This document shows positions 6,183 to 6,657 of a DNA stretch of 6,657 nt, piece after piece. Position 1 is the first letter of the stretch. The number at the start of each line of letters is the position of its first letter. The position numbers were made by a program, and so were the translations under genes. The notes beneath the pieces were generated by a model. It had not been told where the DNA came from and did not search any database. It saw only the letters and a program-made list of their open reading frames with translations. Origin of the DNA: Planctomycetota bacterium (GTDB lineage: Bacteria > Planctomycetota > Phycisphaerae > Phycisphaerales > UBA1924); assembly GCA_023429345.1 (NCBI GenBank), contig JAEYVB010000082.1, positions 1 to 6,657 on the forward strand. The letters are read 5' to 3'.

Positions 6183-6208
6183 CCATTAACCATTCCCGGC
6201 GGCCACCC

Positions 6209-6657
6209 TTACGGGCATCCCCCGGCGAAGCTCTGCAGGAAGCAGGTGAAGTCCGCCACGTTCAGCACCGGCTGCAGCGTGCTGTTGTCGCAGTTGGCGT
6301 AGCTCTCGCCCGCCGCGAACCGCTGCAGGAAGCAGGTGAAGTCCGCGACGTTGAGGATCGGCTCCTGCGTGCTGTTGTCGCAGTTGGCGTAGCACGTGCC
6401 CCCGCCGCCCACCTCGCCCGTCAGCGACATGATGAAGTTCGCCACCGTCGGCGCCGCGAACCCGCGCAGGTCCGTAGCGTCGAACTCCCCGTTGGCGTCC
6501 GCATCCCGCCAGTACGTTTCGAAGCTGCTCCCCACCGCGATCGTCACCGGCCCGCTGAAGTCCGCGAACGCCGTCGAGGCGTCCGGGTGCGGCGTCGTCG
6601 TCGCCACCGGGAGCTGCGTCACCGGATCGATCATCGTCGTCAGGTAGTTCAGCCCGA
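6209..6657 (-). CDS. Secreted protein, C-terminal part, with calcium-loop motif and GC-type dockerin
   Basis: The frame is open to the right edge, so the start is outside the window; a methionine at 6634 is internal, because seven more in-frame codons precede it. The visible 148 residues have two parts. Residues 1-87 are an unrecognised segment with FSGPVTIAVGSSFETYWRD (33-51), leading into DADANGEFDATD (51-62), a 12-residue calcium-binding loop of the dockerin/EF-hand type (Asp at 1, 3, 9 and 12, Asn at 5, Gly at 6). A glycine-rich linker, EVGGGGT, follows. Residues 88-148 are the two-unit GC-type dockerin, ending in SFAGGCP where its neighbours have SFAAGCP. The protein is presumably exported like its neighbours, but the signal peptide cannot be seen. 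The main function lies in the missing N-terminal part. Confidence 0.85.
   Translation of the reverse strand, partial: GLNYLTTMIDPVTQLPVATTTPHPDASTAFADFSGPVTIAVGSSFETYWRDADANGEFDATDLRGFAAPTVANFIMSLTGEVGGGGTCYANCDNSTQEPILNVADFTCFLQRFAAGESYANCDNSTLQPVLNVADFTCFLQSFAGGCP
6212..6394 (-). repeat. GC-type dockerin-coding cassette, copy 3 (two 90-base units)
   Basis: This encodes the tail of the truncated gene. Its first unit and part of its second are almost identical in DNA to copy 2 (118 of 120 bases), while its last unit matches copy 1 over 40 bases at 6226-6265. This mosaic pattern suggests recombination between copies. Confidence 0.88.

Larger units (their letters stand above)
5851..6208. other. 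358-base intergenic region without a gene
   Basis: No reading frame here looks coding on either strand; the frames that cross it are continuations of shadow frames from neighbouring genes. Parts of it are richer in A+T than the genes around it. From left to right it holds the ribosome site, a short inverted repeat CGCCGA/TCGGCG (5895-5909) in the presumed leader, a possible promoter (5987-6014), a 16-base palindrome (6032-6047) and a G+C-rich hairpin just after the upstream gene (6152-6182). It is the longest gap in the window and the natural place for control of the 563-residue gene. Confidence 0.7.

Noticed and set aside
5675..6193. A 172-codon minus-strand frame crossing the 358-base gap into the start of the 563-residue gene
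   Set aside because: It begins just after the upstream gene's hairpin, has no ribosome site or recognisable motif, and overlaps the well-supported start of another gene by 176 bases in a different frame.
2877..6394. Repeated blocks considered as a CRISPR array or mobile element
   Set aside because: The repeats are pairs of 90-base units inside coding sequence and translate to the conserved dockerin tail. There are no regular spacers, terminal inverted repeats, target duplications or transposase.

Overview
The window is strongly G+C-rich and every gene I can support lies on the minus strand. The best guess for the source is a Planctomycetota bacterium of the Phycisphaerae type. Three neighbouring secreted proteins end in the same cysteine-containing 61-residue tail, which I recognise as the GC-type dockerin of that group. 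One of them also carries GACC-type cysteine repeats, another planctomycete habit. This is recognition from memory, not a database search.

Layout in the direction of transcription, right to left. (1) 6657-6209: C-terminal part of a secreted protein with a calcium-loop motif and a GC-type dockerin; its start lies outside the window. (2) 6208-5851: a 358-base gap with a possible promoter, a 16-base palindrome and a hairpin. (3) 5850-4159: a complete 563-residue secreted protein with a signal peptide, an unknown beta-rich domain holding a canonical EF-hand loop, two GACC cysteine repeats, a P/Homo B domain and a GC-type dockerin. It is followed by a strong intrinsic terminator at 4081-4113. (4) 3989-2874: a complete 371-residue secreted protein of unknown function with a GC-type dockerin. 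(5) 2771-612: a membrane polyferredoxin of the NapH/NosR/CcoG kind with about seven membrane segments, two 4Fe-4S motifs and a C-terminal TPR domain probably outside the cytoplasm. (6) 456-1: the N-terminal 152 residues of a secreted protein that looks like the propeptide region of a subtilisin-like (S8) protease, cut by the window edge.

The gaps are 155, 102, 169 and 358 bases, and there is a clear terminator after gene 3, so this is a co-directional series of mostly separate transcription units rather than one operon. Four of the five genes make exported proteins. The shared tail, calcium-loop motifs, a P domain and a probable protease prodomain suggest surface-attached or secreted, calcium-dependent proteins. 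I see no enzyme active site in the parts of these proteins that are visible. The polyferredoxin is an electron-transfer membrane protein with no evident functional link to its neighbours. No RNA gene, insertion sequence or CRISPR array was seen.

The most notable points are three otherwise unrelated genes in a row carrying nearly identical dockerin-coding DNA (118 of 120 bases identical between two of them), and the polyferredoxin-TPR fusion.
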